This document shows, piece by piece, positions 41,316 through 50,453 of a stretch of DNA of 64,000 bases. The stretch's first letter is position 1, and every line of letters starts with the position of its first letter. The translations under genes were made by a program, and so were the position numbers. This stretch comes from 39-52-133 sp035531075 (GTDB lineage: Bacteria > Pseudomonadota > Gammaproteobacteria > Burkholderiales > Gallionellaceae). The notes beneath the pieces are model-generated. The model ran no database searches, was not told the DNA's origin, and saw only the letters and a list, made by a program, of their open reading frames with translations. The stretch is taken from assembly GCA_035531075.1 (NCBI GenBank), contig DATKTO010000026.1:186001-250000 (forward strand), read 5' to 3'.

Positions 41316-42707
41316 TTAGTGCTGCAAAGCCTTGATCACATCTTCCACCACTTTCTTCGCATCACCGAACACCATCATGGTCTTGTCGAGGTAGAACAGG
41401 TCGTTGTCCAGCCCTGCATAGCCTGCGGCCATACTGCGCTTGACCACCAGGATGGTGCGCGCCTTATGCGCTTCCAGAATGGGCATGCCATAAATAGGGC
41501 TGGCGGGGTCAGTCTTTGCAGCAGGGTTGACCACGTCGTTGGCGCCAATCACCAGCACCACATCGGTATCGGCAAATTCGTTGTTGATCTCGTCCATTTC
41601 CACGACCTGCTCGTAAGGCACTTCGGCCTCGGCCAGCAACACGTTCATGTGGCCAGGCATGCGGCCCGCCACCGGATGAATCGCGTAACGCACCTTGATG
41701 CCTTTTTCCGTCAGCATCTTGGACATTTCATTGATCGCATGCTGCGCACGCGCCACGGCTAGGCCGTAACCGGGAACGATGATGACGCTGTCCGCATTGC
41801 CCATCATGAATGCTGCATCTTCTGCGCTGCCGCTGCGGTAGGTTTTCTGCACGCCGCTGTCTTCAGCAATCGCGCCTTCGGCGCCGCCGAAGCCGCCCAG
41901 AATCACATTCAGGAAGGCGCGGTTCATCGCCTTGCACATGATGTAGGAAAGAATCGCGCCCGAGCTGCCCACCAGCGAACCGGCGATAATCAGCATATTG
42001 TTATTCAGCGTAAAACCAATGCCCGCCGCGGCCCAGCCGGAGTAGGAGTTCAGCATCGACACCACCACCGGCATATCTGCGCCACCAATCGGCATGATCA
42101 GCAAGAACCCCAAAGCCAGTGCAATAGCGGTCATGATGAGGAAAGGTGTCCAGCTTGGCGACATGCTGAAGGCGATGCCGAAACCTATCATCACAATACC
42201 CAGCGCCAGGTTTACCCAGTGCTGTCCGACAAAGTGCAATGGCTTGCTGCCCATTTTGCCGGACAGTTTGCCAAAGGCAACGATGGAACCTGTGAAGGTA
42301 ATCGCACCGATAAAGGTGCCGATAAAGAGTTCGATACGGTTGCTGAAGTGCAATGTTTCACCCGCTTGCGCAATGCCGTAGGCAACCGGATTGTAGAACG
42401 CAGACATCGCGATCAGCACGGCTGCCAGACCAACCAGCGAATGCATGGCGGCAACCAACTCGGGCATGGAGGTCATCTCGATGCGTCGTGCCACTACCGC
42501 ACCAATCGTTCCGCCGACAATAATCGCCAGCAGGATGTACCACACGTTGTGAGTGATGGTCAGGGTGGTAGCCACGGCAATCGCCATGCCCACCATGCCA
42601 AACAGGTTGCCGCGTCGCGCAGAAACCGGTGAACTCAGACCCTTGAGCGCCAATATGAATAAAATGGCGGCGGCAAGGTAAGCTAAAGCAACAGAATTGG
42701 CCGACAT
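41316..42707 (-). CDS. pntB: NAD(P) transhydrogenase subunit beta
   Basis: Proton-translocating transhydrogenase beta subunit, 463 residues: N-terminal membrane domain (about nine helices, residues 1-260) and the C-terminal NADP-binding dIII domain (VIIVPGYGLAVARAQHAI, EVPYEQVVEMDEIN, VLVIGANDVVNPAA). It couples proton entry to hydride transfer from NADH to NADP. Its ATG touches the stop of pntAB (zero-base gap). Part of pntAA-pntAB-pntB. Confidence 0.97.
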   Translation of the reverse strand: MSANSVALAYLAAAILFILALKGLSSPVSARRGNLFGMVGMAIAVATTLTITHNVWYILLAIIVGGTIGAVVARRIEMTSMPELVAAMHSLVGLAAVLIAMSAFYNPVAYGIAQAGETLHFSNRIELFIGTFIGAITFTGSIVAFGKLSGKMGSKPLHFVGQHWVNLALGIVMIGFGIAFSMSPSWTPFLIMTAIALALGFLLIMPIGGADMPVVVSMLNSYSGWAAAGIGFTLNNNMLIIAGSLVGSSGAILSYIMCKAMNRAFLNVILGGFGGAEGAIAEDSGVQKTYRSGSAEDAAFMMGNADSVIIVPGYGLAVARAQHAINEMSKMLTEKGIKVRYAIHPVAGRMPGHMNVLLAEAEVPYEQVVEMDEINNEFADTDVVLVIGANDVVNPAAKTDPASPIYGMPILEAHKARTILVVKRSMAAGYAGLDNDLFYLDKTMMVFGDAKKVVEDVIKALQH

Positions 42708-43001
42708 TTACTTACCTTTCTTCTTGAACATTTCCAGCATGCGCTGGGTAACCAGAAAGCCACCAAAAACGTTGATGGCAGCCAGCGTAACCGCCACCAG
42801 GCCGAGTATGGTGCCCGCATCCAGTTGCTGCGGCCCGGCGGCGAGCATGGCACCGACGATGATGATGCCGGAAATGGCATTGGTCACCGCCATCAGCGGC
42901 GTGTGCAGTGCAGGGGTCACGTTCCATACCACATGGTAGCCAACTACCACGGCCAGCACGAATACGGTCAGGTTGGTAACCAAAGGATCAACAATAGTCA
43001 T
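42708..43001 (-). CDS. pntAB: NAD(P) transhydrogenase subunit alpha part 2
   Basis: A 97-residue membrane protein (three to four helices) with FVLAVVVGYHVVWNVTPALHTPLM, NAISGIIIVGA and NVFGGFLVTQRMLEMFKKK. It is the transmembrane part of the alpha subunit, encoded separately from the NAD-binding part as in many alpha- and betaproteobacteria. It abuts pntB and starts 12 bases after pntAA's stop. Confidence 0.96.
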   Translation of the reverse strand: MTIVDPLVTNLTVFVLAVVVGYHVVWNVTPALHTPLMAVTNAISGIIIVGAMLAAGPQQLDAGTILGLVAVTLAAINVFGGFLVTQRMLEMFKKKGK

Positions 43002-43013
43002 CTTGAATCTCCG

Positions 43014-44138
43014 TTATTTAGTGACGGCAACGCCGTCGATAGCAATCAGTGAACCGGCGATAATGTCATCCTCGCGGTTGATGTTGATTGCGCCGCCCTG
43101 CTTGGGATCGCACAGCAAGTTGAGGAAGTTGAGCAGGTTGCGCGCATACAGTGCGCTGGCATCAGCTGCCACCAGTGCCGGCAGGTTGTCCTCGCCGCAA
43201 ATTGTAACACCATGTTTTACAACAATTTTCCCCTGTTCTGACAACGGACAATTGCCGCCCGCCTCAACCGCCATATCGACGATGACCGAACCCGGCTTCA
43301 TGGCCTTGACCATGTCCTCAGTCACCAGCACGGGGGCAGGTCTGCCGGGGATCAGTGCGGTGGTGATCACGATATCAGCCTGCGCAACGCGCTTGGCCAC
43401 TTCCACCTTCTGCCGTTCCATCCAGCTGGCCGGCATCGGACGTGCATAACCGCCTACACCTTTTGCAATTTCGCGCTCTTCGTCAGTCTCAAACGCAACA
43501 TCGATGAACTTTGCGCCCAACGATTCAACCTGCTCTTTGGCTGCCGGGCGCACGTCCGAGGCCTCGATCACCGCACCCAGTCGTTTGGCTGTAGCGATCG
43601 CCTGCAGGCCGGCCACACCCACGCCGAGTATGACCACGCGCGCGGCTTTCACTGTTCCCGCAGCTGTCATCAGCATCGGCATAAAGCGCTTGTACAGGTT
43701 TGCACCTATCATCACTGCCTTGTAACCGGCGATATTGGCCTGTGAGGAAAGCACGTCCATCGCTTGCGCGCGCGAGGTGCGCGGCAATTTCTCCATCGCG
43801 AAAGCAGTAATGCCCTGTTTGGCATAGGCTGCAACGAGATCAGCCTGGTAAGGTGACAGCAAGCCGATCAACACGCTCTTCGCGGGCAGTTTGGACAATT
43901 CCTCGCTGGTTGGTGACTTAACCTTGAGCACGATTTCAGATTTGGCATACAAGTCAGCAGCGCTGACCATGGTCGCACCGGCTGTTTGATATTCAGAATC
44001 GGGAATACTCGCGCCAGCACCGGCACCATTTTCCACCATGACGGTGTGGCCGGTTGCCAGCATTTTTTTCACCGTTTCCGGTGTTGCTGCAACACGAGTT
44101 TCACCTGCGCGCGTTTCCGCAGGAATTCCTATACGCAT
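43014..44138 (-). CDS. pntAA: NAD(P) transhydrogenase subunit alpha part 1
   Basis: A 374-residue soluble NAD(H)-binding dI domain: RIGIPAETRAGETRVAATPETV at the N-terminus, VILGVGVAGLQAIATAKRLGA (Rossmann), VDMAVEAGGNCPLSE near the end. It is the first gene of the pnt operon. ATG 44138 is preceded by GAGGAGAAGC. Together the operon makes NADPH at the expense of proton motive force. Confidence 0.97.
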   Translation of the reverse strand: MRIGIPAETRAGETRVAATPETVKKMLATGHTVMVENGAGAGASIPDSEYQTAGATMVSAADLYAKSEIVLKVKSPTSEELSKLPAKSVLIGLLSPYQADLVAAYAKQGITAFAMEKLPRTSRAQAMDVLSSQANIAGYKAVMIGANLYKRFMPMLMTAAGTVKAARVVILGVGVAGLQAIATAKRLGAVIEASDVRPAAKEQVESLGAKFIDVAFETDEEREIAKGVGGYARPMPASWMERQKVEVAKRVAQADIVITTALIPGRPAPVLVTEDMVKAMKPGSVIVDMAVEAGGNCPLSEQGKIVVKHGVTICGEDNLPALVAADASALYARNLLNFLNLLCDPKQGGAININREDDIIAGSLIAIDGVAVTK

Positions 44139-44440
44139 GAAGCTTCTCCTCAGTTTAAATACGCCCAGCCGAAAACCGGGCAGAATATTATCTTAAAATC
44201 CAAATAGTTAATTGGCCAATCTTGATTTTTCATCACTTCGTGGAAAACCTTGCAGGAGCCAGCTTGCTGCGCGATGAGCAATCGCCCGATCCCCAACGGG
44301 ACAAGCACGTCTATGAGGTAAATCGGCTCCTATGGCACAATGTTTGGCGTTATATGGAATTCGTTCACATTTAAATACGCCCGGCATTATACAGTGACTT
44401 TCCCAACAGGATGCAGTGCAAAACCCCACTACGCAGACAG
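44139..44440. other. pnt promoter region and recQ 3' flank
   Basis: About 300 bases between recQ (minus) and pntAA (minus). A minus-strand frame here is not protein-like. It should contain the pnt promoter; no specific operator is recognised. Confidence 0.4.
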
Positions 44441-46285
44441 CTACCCCTTCACGCCATTTACCACATCTTCGACCACCTTCAGGAAATCATCCCCGTAGCG
44501 TGTCAGTTTGGCCTGCCCGACCCCGCTTATCCTGCCCAACTCCGTAAGACTGCCGGGGCGCTGGTTGAGTATTTCCAGCAAGGTGCTGTCGTGAAAGATG
44601 ACATAAGGCGGCACGCCCTGCTCACGGGCCAATTCCATGCGTCTGGCTTTGAGCGCCAGCCATAATGGATCTTCGTTGGCGCCGGCAAAGGCTTCGCGCG
44701 CGCGAGCTCCCTGCTCGGCTTTGCTGCCTTTGTGTTTGACGGGCTCGGCATCGCGGCGCAGCCACACTTCGCGTTCACCGCGCAGTATGGGGCGCGCCTC
44801 TTCAGTTAGGCTGAGGCCACCGTAGGCCTCCATCTCGACCTGCAGCAATCCGGCCGCCACCAGCTGCCGGTAAACGCTGCTCCATTGCGCCTGGCTATGC
44901 GCCTTGCCAATGCCGAATGTGGAAAGCTGCTGGTGCTGGAATTTTTCAATTTGCGGTGTCAGTTTTCCCATCAGGATATCCACCAGATGTCCCACCCCGA
45001 AACGCTGCCCACTTCGATAAACGCAGGACAGCGCCATACGCGCGGCCTCACTGGCATTCCAGGTGTCCACCGGTTCCAGGCAATTGTCGCACTGCGCACA
45101 TGCGCCGGGATGCGTTTCGCCGAAATAGCGCAAAAGGGTTTGATGCCGGCACTCGGTGGACTCGCAAAAACCCAGCAGGGCATCCAGCTTTTGCCTTTCG
45201 ACCCGCTTGCGCTCTTCCGGCGCGTCGCCCGAGTCGAGCATCTTGCGCATCGATACCACATCGCCCAGGCCGTAAGCCATCCACGCATTGGCGGGCAAAC
45301 CGTCGCGACCCGCGCGGCCTGTCTCCTGATAATAGCCTTCCATACTTTTGGGCAAATCAAGATGCGCGACAAAGCGCACATTGGGCTTGTCTATGCCCAT
45401 GCCAAAAGCCACGGTGGCCACCATCACGACGCCCTCTTCCAGCAAGAATCTGCGCTGATTTCTGTTGCGTGTGGCCGCATCCAGACCGGCGTGGTACGGC
45501 AGCGCATCCCAGCCGCGCTCCTGCAGCCAGGCGGCTGTTTCTTCCACTTTTTTGCGCGACAGGCAATACACAATGCCCGCATCATTGGCGTGCTCGGCCT
45601 CAAGAAAAGCCTGCAGCTGCTGTCGCGCGTTGGCTTTCTGTGTGACGCGATAGCGGATATTGGGGCGGTCAAAACTGGCGACAAAATGTTGCGCCTCTTC
45701 CAGTGCCAGGCGCTCGATTATCTCTGCGCGCGTCGGCGCATCCGCCGTGGCAGTGAGTGCTATGCGCGGAATATCAGGAAAGCGCTGGTGCAATACCGTC
45801 AGGGCGCGATATTCCGGGCGAAAGTCATGCCCCCATTGCGACACGCAATGCGCCTCGTCGATGGCGAATAGTGCGAGTGCATTTTCCTCCTGCAGGCTGT
45901 CGAGCAACTCCAGAAAACTGCCCTGCATCAGACGTTCAGGTGCGACATACAGCAGCTTCAATTCACCGCGATACAAGCGGCTATACACCTCCCGTGCCGC
46001 CGTTGAATCCAGGCTGGAATTCAGAAAGGCAGCCTGCACGCCCAACTGGCTAAGCGCATCAACCTGATCCTGCATCAGCGCAATCAAAGGCGACACAACG
46101 ATGCCCACGCCATTGCGCAGCAACGCCGGCAACTGGTAACACAAGGATTTACCGCCGCCGGTAGGCATCAGCACCAGGGCATCGCCCCCCGCCACTACAT
46201 GCTCAACGACAGCCTGCTGTTCACCGCGAAAAGCGGTATAGCCGAATACGTCTAAAAGGATTTTTGAAGCTGCGGATTTTGGCAT
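44441..46285 (-). CDS. recQ: ATP-dependent DNA helicase RecQ
   Basis: A 614-residue 3'-5' helicase. Motifs: YTAFRGEQ (motif 0), LMPTGGGKSLCYQLPAL (Walker A), AIDEAHCVSQWGHDFRPEY (DEAH), ALTATA, IVYCLSRK, VATVAFGMGIDKPNVRFV, and YYQETGRAGRDG. The zinc site is in CRHQTLLRYFGE...CAQCDNC; RQC and a C-terminal HRDC domain (from ~residue 535, REQGVPPYVIFHDSTLLEI) are complete. RecQ unwinds recombination and replication intermediates. It is separated from the kinase gene by 16 bases on the same strand. Confidence 0.97.
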   Translation of the reverse strand: MPKSAASKILLDVFGYTAFRGEQQAVVEHVVAGGDALVLMPTGGGKSLCYQLPALLRNGVGIVVSPLIALMQDQVDALSQLGVQAAFLNSSLDSTAAREVYSRLYRGELKLLYVAPERLMQGSFLELLDSLQEENALALFAIDEAHCVSQWGHDFRPEYRALTVLHQRFPDIPRIALTATADAPTRAEIIERLALEEAQHFVASFDRPNIRYRVTQKANARQQLQAFLEAEHANDAGIVYCLSRKKVEETAAWLQERGWDALPYHAGLDAATRNRNQRRFLLEEGVVMVATVAFGMGIDKPNVRFVAHLDLPKSMEGYYQETGRAGRDGLPANAWMAYGLGDVVSMRKMLDSGDAPEERKRVERQKLDALLGFCESTECRHQTLLRYFGETHPGACAQCDNCLEPVDTWNASEAARMALSCVYRSGQRFGVGHLVDILMGKLTPQIEKFQHQQLSTFGIGKAHSQAQWSSVYRQLVAAGLLQVEMEAYGGLSLTEEARPILRGEREVWLRRDAEPVKHKGSKAEQGARAREAFAGANEDPLWLALKARRMELAREQGVPPYVIFHDSTLLEILNQRPGSLTELGRISGVGQAKLTRYGDDFLKVVEDVVNGVKG

Positions 46286-46301
46286 CTGAAAAATGGAAAA
46301 A

Positions 46302-47597
46302 CTATTCGATACCCATCATTGAAAATATAAGCTGGTCGGTATTTCTCATTTGCGCGACCATCTGCGTCAGCAAGGCCTTGGAAAATCTGGACTGCAAAGC
46401 GTCGCTCGCGCGCCGCAAAGATTTTCCTTCTATCTCGATTAATTCCAGAGCGGTCGTTGCCGTTACCGAAGAAGATCTCAAATGTTTTACCTGGTCCAGA
46501 TAGCCGATTTCGCCAAAGCAGTTGCCAGCCCCCATGCGATTAATCTCTTTGCCGTTTTTGCTCACCACCACTTCGCCTTTGATGATAATAAACAGATTAT
46601 TACCAACCTTGCCTTCCTCAACAATCCTCTTTCCCATGCCCATTGTGAGTGAACGGCTGATATCGAGTGTTTCCCAGATCTCGGTATCCATGAACTCGGC
46701 AAAAAATTTAAACTTGCGCATGCAGTTGAAGCGGGTACTGTCGAAACGTGAATCTTCAGGGATCGCAATTTGCGGAAGTGCGGCCACCAGATCATCAAAA
46801 AAAGATTTCCAGTTGGTGTAGCGCAACTCACGATCTGGATGCATCGCGCGATGCACGGCGAAACGCAATGCCATTGGGATATCACTGCGCCAACTCTCCA
46901 GCGACAATACCTCCTCGTTCAATTTCTGATATATCAGGTCTTCGGGTGACCTCGCCGTAAACGGATAGCGTCCTGTCAGCAACTGGTAGGCCATTACGCC
47001 GACGGCATAAATATCATTCTGTTGCGAGGGCAGCGCTTTCCTGAAGTGCTCTGGAGCGACAAAGGGCAAGGTTCCGACCATGTCTACCTGTGTCAGGTCT
47101 GACTCAATGCTGAATGCAGCACCAAAATCCGATATTTTCACTTCGCCGTCTGCACCAAGCAGCACGTTAGCCGGCTTGATATCGCGATGCAAAACACCCA
47201 TCTTGGTGGCAAAATCCAGGGCATTGCATACCTTGTAGAGGATGTCGATCAGCTTGTTAATCGGCAGCAATTTATCCGGTGCGGTAAATTGCTTGAGGCT
47301 GCCACCTGCCATGTATTCCATCACGATGTAATTGAATTCATCCGTGGAGCCAGCCTCGAATATCTGTACGATAAAGGGGTGCTGCAGCTTGCCCGCCAAG
47401 CGCGTTTCATTAAGCCACATCTTGCGGTTGCGCTTCCCCGCAACCGCATCCTCAAATAAATTCAGGCGGGTCATCTTGACGGCAACGTCACGCTGCGCAT
47501 AAGTATCAAAAGCGAGATACACTTCTCCGCTGGAGCCCCTGCCTAAAAGCTGCTTGATTTCGAAGCGATGGCGGAATATATCGTCTTTGTTATCCAT
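46302..47597 (-). CDS. Ser/Thr protein kinase with C-terminal cyclic-nucleotide-binding-like domain
   Basis: A 431-residue Hanks-type kinase. Kinase motifs: LLGRGSSGEVYLAFD, catalytic Lys in VAVKMTRL, HRDIKPANVLL, DFGAAFS, PFVAPEHF and the APE equivalent. After residue ~310 a cNMP-binding-like beta-roll follows: GKVGNNLFIIIKGEVVVSKNGKEI, GNCFGEIGYL, SSSVTATTALELIEI. No membrane segment is visible, so it is cytoplasmic. The architecture suggests kinase activity gated by a nucleotide or redox/gas ligand. No phosphatase or FHA protein is adjacent. It precedes recQ by 16 bases. Confidence 0.93.
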   Translation of the reverse strand: MDNKDDIFRHRFEIKQLLGRGSSGEVYLAFDTYAQRDVAVKMTRLNLFEDAVAGKRNRKMWLNETRLAGKLQHPFIVQIFEAGSTDEFNYIVMEYMAGGSLKQFTAPDKLLPINKLIDILYKVCNALDFATKMGVLHRDIKPANVLLGADGEVKISDFGAAFSIESDLTQVDMVGTLPFVAPEHFRKALPSQQNDIYAVGVMAYQLLTGRYPFTARSPEDLIYQKLNEEVLSLESWRSDIPMALRFAVHRAMHPDRELRYTNWKSFFDDLVAALPQIAIPEDSRFDSTRFNCMRKFKFFAEFMDTEIWETLDISRSLTMGMGKRIVEEGKVGNNLFIIIKGEVVVSKNGKEINRMGAGNCFGEIGYLDQVKHLRSSSVTATTALELIEIEGKSLRRASDALQSRFSKALLTQMVAQMRNTDQLIFSMMGIE

Positions 47598-47863
47598 TTT
47601 TCTTATTTCAATAGATGGAAGCTTATTGATGAACTACTGTCCAGTTTCATAATCCGGAAATTTTACTCGTTTATCGCATGCAAATGACAAGTTTTAGTTT
47701 TAAGCATCGGGCCATTGATGGCGACAGGGGAATACAGAAGCAATAAAGCCGGCTCATCACTGAGTCGGCTTTAATCTAAAATCCCAAGTAGGGATTGTGC
47801 AGAAATTCTTGAGGCTGTCAGCTGGCTTGAAATTGCTTTAGCATCTGCTACTCATTAAACCCT
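47598..47863. other. intergenic between kinase gene and tRNA-Leu
   Basis: About 265 bases with the kinase promoter and, at 47745-47772, a hairpin likely ending the tRNA-Leu transcript. Nothing else was seen. Confidence 0.4.
47745..47772 (-). terminator. probable terminator of tRNA-Leu
   Basis: AAAGCCGGCTCA (47745-47756) and TGAGTCGGCTTT (47761-47772) form a 12-pair stem with one G:T pair and a four-base loop; on the minus strand it is followed by TTTATTG. It lies about 90 bases past the tRNA 3' end. Confidence 0.6.
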
Positions 47864-47951
<88 letters not shown>

Positions 47952-48004
47952 CATATTTCCGGGGGCGCGATTATAGCACGCAATAATTATTAAGCCAGAC
48001 GAAT

Positions 48005-48994
48005 TCAAGCAGCAATTTTAATGACGGTGCGGCCACGCGATTCACCACTCAGCATTTTCGGAAAGACTTGCGGCAATTGCTCGAATGAAACGGTATGCGC
48101 AAGCAAATCCAATTGCTGCGGGCGCAAATCGTTCGCCAGTCTGTGCCAGATTTTCTGGCGCACGGGCATAGCGGTGGCAGCTGAATCGATGCCGATCAGC
48201 CGCACGCCGCGCAAAATAAAAGGCAGGACAGTAGTATTCAGCTCGACACCGCCCGCATTGCCAAAACTGGCAATCACGCCATTCTGTTGCATGGTGCGGG
48301 TTAGCCAGGCCAGGGTTGCGCCCCCCACTGAATCCAGCGCTGCTGCCCAAAGCGATTTCTCCAGCGGGCGTGTACTGTTGAGATCGATTACGCTGCGCGG
48401 CAAGACTTCGGCAGCGCCCAGTGCTTTCAGATAGTCGTGCTCGCTGTCTTTGCCGGTAATCGCAACCACGTGATAGCCGAGATTTTTTAACATGCAAATC
48501 GCCAGGCTGCCCACACCGCCGCTAGCGCCGGTCATTACCACCTTGCCATTTTCCGGTTTTACGTCATTCTGTTCGAGGCGATGGATGGACAGCGCAGCGG
48601 TAAATCCGGCGGTTCCCAGTGCCATTGCATCATGCAGTGACAGCCCCTTCGGCAAACGCACTACCCAGTCAGCCGGAACCCTCACGCGTTCGGAAAAGCC
48701 ACCATCGTGCGCCACCCCCATATCGTAGCCGGTGACCAGCACCTCGTCGCCTGGCTTGAAACGCGCATCGAGAGAGCTTTCGACGACGCCGGAGACGTCT
48801 ATGCCGCCCACACAAGGGAAGCGCCGTATGACCTTGCCCGCGCCGGTTGCCGCCAGCGCATCCTTGTAGTTCACGCTCGAATAGGCAGTGCGTATTACCA
48901 CCTCACCCGGATCAAGATCATCCAGGGTCAGTTCTACCCAGCGACTGACTGTCTTATTGTCTTCGTTGAAAATCCGGTAGGCACGGTAGCTCAT
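48005..48994 (-). CDS. acuI: YhdH/AcuI-type zinc-free MDR oxidoreductase
   Basis: A 329-residue quinone-oxidoreductase-like enzyme of the YhdH family, probably acryloyl-CoA reductase. It has SSVNYKDALAATGAGKVIR, the family segment GYDMGVAHDGGFSERVRVP, and the NADPH motif VVMTGASGGVGSLAI. It would detoxify acryloyl-CoA, but other enoyl substrates are possible. ATG 48994 follows GAGG. The lpdA stop is eight bases before it, so it is the last gene of the TCA operon or read through with it. Confidence 0.88.
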   Translation of the reverse strand: MSYRAYRIFNEDNKTVSRWVELTLDDLDPGEVVIRTAYSSVNYKDALAATGAGKVIRRFPCVGGIDVSGVVESSLDARFKPGDEVLVTGYDMGVAHDGGFSERVRVPADWVVRLPKGLSLHDAMALGTAGFTAALSIHRLEQNDVKPENGKVVMTGASGGVGSLAICMLKNLGYHVVAITGKDSEHDYLKALGAAEVLPRSVIDLNSTRPLEKSLWAAALDSVGGATLAWLTRTMQQNGVIASFGNAGGVELNTTVLPFILRGVRLIGIDSAATAMPVRQKIWHRLANDLRPQQLDLLAHTVSFEQLPQVFPKMLSGESRGRTVIKIAA

Positions 48995-49002
48995 AATCAG
49001 CC

Positions 49003-50421
49003 TCAGATATGGATGGTGCGCTTGTCCACCGCCAGCGCAGCTTCGTGCAGGACTTCGGACAATGACGGATGCGCATGTATGGTGCGCGCAAGATCTTCAC
49101 TGCTGGCCGAGAACGACATGGCCAACACCGCCTGCTGGATCAGTTCCGATGCCATGGCGCCGATGATGTGCACGCCAAGAATGCGGTCGCTGCCGGCGTC
49201 CGCGAGAATCTTTACAAACCCCGTGGTGTCGCCCAGTGCGCGCGCACGGCCATTAGCCGTAAATGGGAACTGGCCTGCTTTGTAGGCCAAACCATCCTTT
49301 TTCAACTGCTGCTCGGTCTTGCCGACCCAGGCGATTTCCGGCGTCGCATACATCACCCATGGCACCAGATTCAGATCGCAATGTCCTGCCTGGCCGGCAA
49401 TGATTTCGGCCACCATCACACCCTCTTCCGAGGCTTTGTGCGCCAGCATCGGGCCACGCACTACGTCACCCACTGCATACACATTAGGCAGGTTGCTGCG
49501 GCAATGCTCGTCCACCTCAATGCGCCCTGCCGCATCGAGCTTCAAGTTAGCTTCCAGGGCACCCAAACCAGCTGTGTTCGGCACCCGGCCCACCGCCACG
49601 ATCAGCTTGTCGGCGAGCAGTTCCTGTGCGGCACCCTGTGCATCACGCCAGGTCACAACAACTTCCTTTTTATTCTGCGCAACCTTATCGATTTGTACAC
49701 CGAGATGAATCTTCAACCCCTGTTTACCAAAGGCACGCGACGCTTCCTTGGCCACTTGCTCGTCTGCCGCCGGCATAAAGGCTGGCGCGGCTTCCAGTAT
49801 CGTCACCTCGCTGCCCAGCCTGCGCCAGACACTGCCCAGCTCCAGCCCGATCACCCCGGCACCGATAATGGCAAGGCGCTTGGGCACCTCGGCAAACGCC
49901 AGCGCACCGCTGCTGTCTACAATGCGCACGCCGTCGAGCGGCGCTTGCGGCAGCACACGCGGGGTAGAGCCGGTGGCGATAATGACATGCTTTGCGCGCA
50001 GTTCTTCACCCCCTGCCACACCGACGCGCCACGCCTCACCCTCACGCCCGAGCAACGTTGCACGCCCTGGCACAGCGGTCACTTTATTTTTCTTGAATAA
50101 CGAGGCTATTCCCGAGGTAAAGTCGCTGACAATCTTGTCCTTGCGCGCCAGCATCTTCGCCACATCGAATTGCACGCCTGTTGCGGTGATGCCGTGTGCG
50201 GCAAAATCATGCGAAATCCGTTCATAATTTTCAGAAGATTCCAGCAAAGCCTTGGACGGAATACAGCCCACATTCAGACAAGTGCCGCCCAGGCTGGGTT
50301 TTCCCTGTAAGTTTTTCCACTCATCGACGCAGGCGACCTTCAGCCCCAGTTGTGCGCAGCGTATTGCAGCGACGTATCCGCCGGGGCCCGCACCGATTAC
50401 GACCACATCCAATTCAGCCAT
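49003..50421 (-). CDS. lpdA: dihydrolipoyl dehydrogenase
   Basis: E3 component, 472 residues: FAD motif VVVIGAGPGGYVAAIRCAQL, redox pair CLNVGC, NAD motif AIIGAGVIGLELGSVWRRLG, and the C-terminal HAHPSLSEVLHEA with the active-site His. It reoxidises lipoyl groups of 2-oxoglutarate dehydrogenase. The gap from sucB is 32 bases; GGAGAAAAAC precedes ATG 50421. Confidence 0.97.
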   Translation of the reverse strand: MAELDVVVIGAGPGGYVAAIRCAQLGLKVACVDEWKNLQGKPSLGGTCLNVGCIPSKALLESSENYERISHDFAAHGITATGVQFDVAKMLARKDKIVSDFTSGIASLFKKNKVTAVPGRATLLGREGEAWRVGVAGGEELRAKHVIIATGSTPRVLPQAPLDGVRIVDSSGALAFAEVPKRLAIIGAGVIGLELGSVWRRLGSEVTILEAAPAFMPAADEQVAKEASRAFGKQGLKIHLGVQIDKVAQNKKEVVVTWRDAQGAAQELLADKLIVAVGRVPNTAGLGALEANLKLDAAGRIEVDEHCRSNLPNVYAVGDVVRGPMLAHKASEEGVMVAEIIAGQAGHCDLNLVPWVMYATPEIAWVGKTEQQLKKDGLAYKAGQFPFTANGRARALGDTTGFVKILADAGSDRILGVHIIGAMASELIQQAVLAMSFSASSEDLARTIHAHPSLSEVLHEAALAVDKRTIHI

Positions 50422-50453
50422 GTTTTTCTCCGCTTACCATGTCTTGCTCAAGT

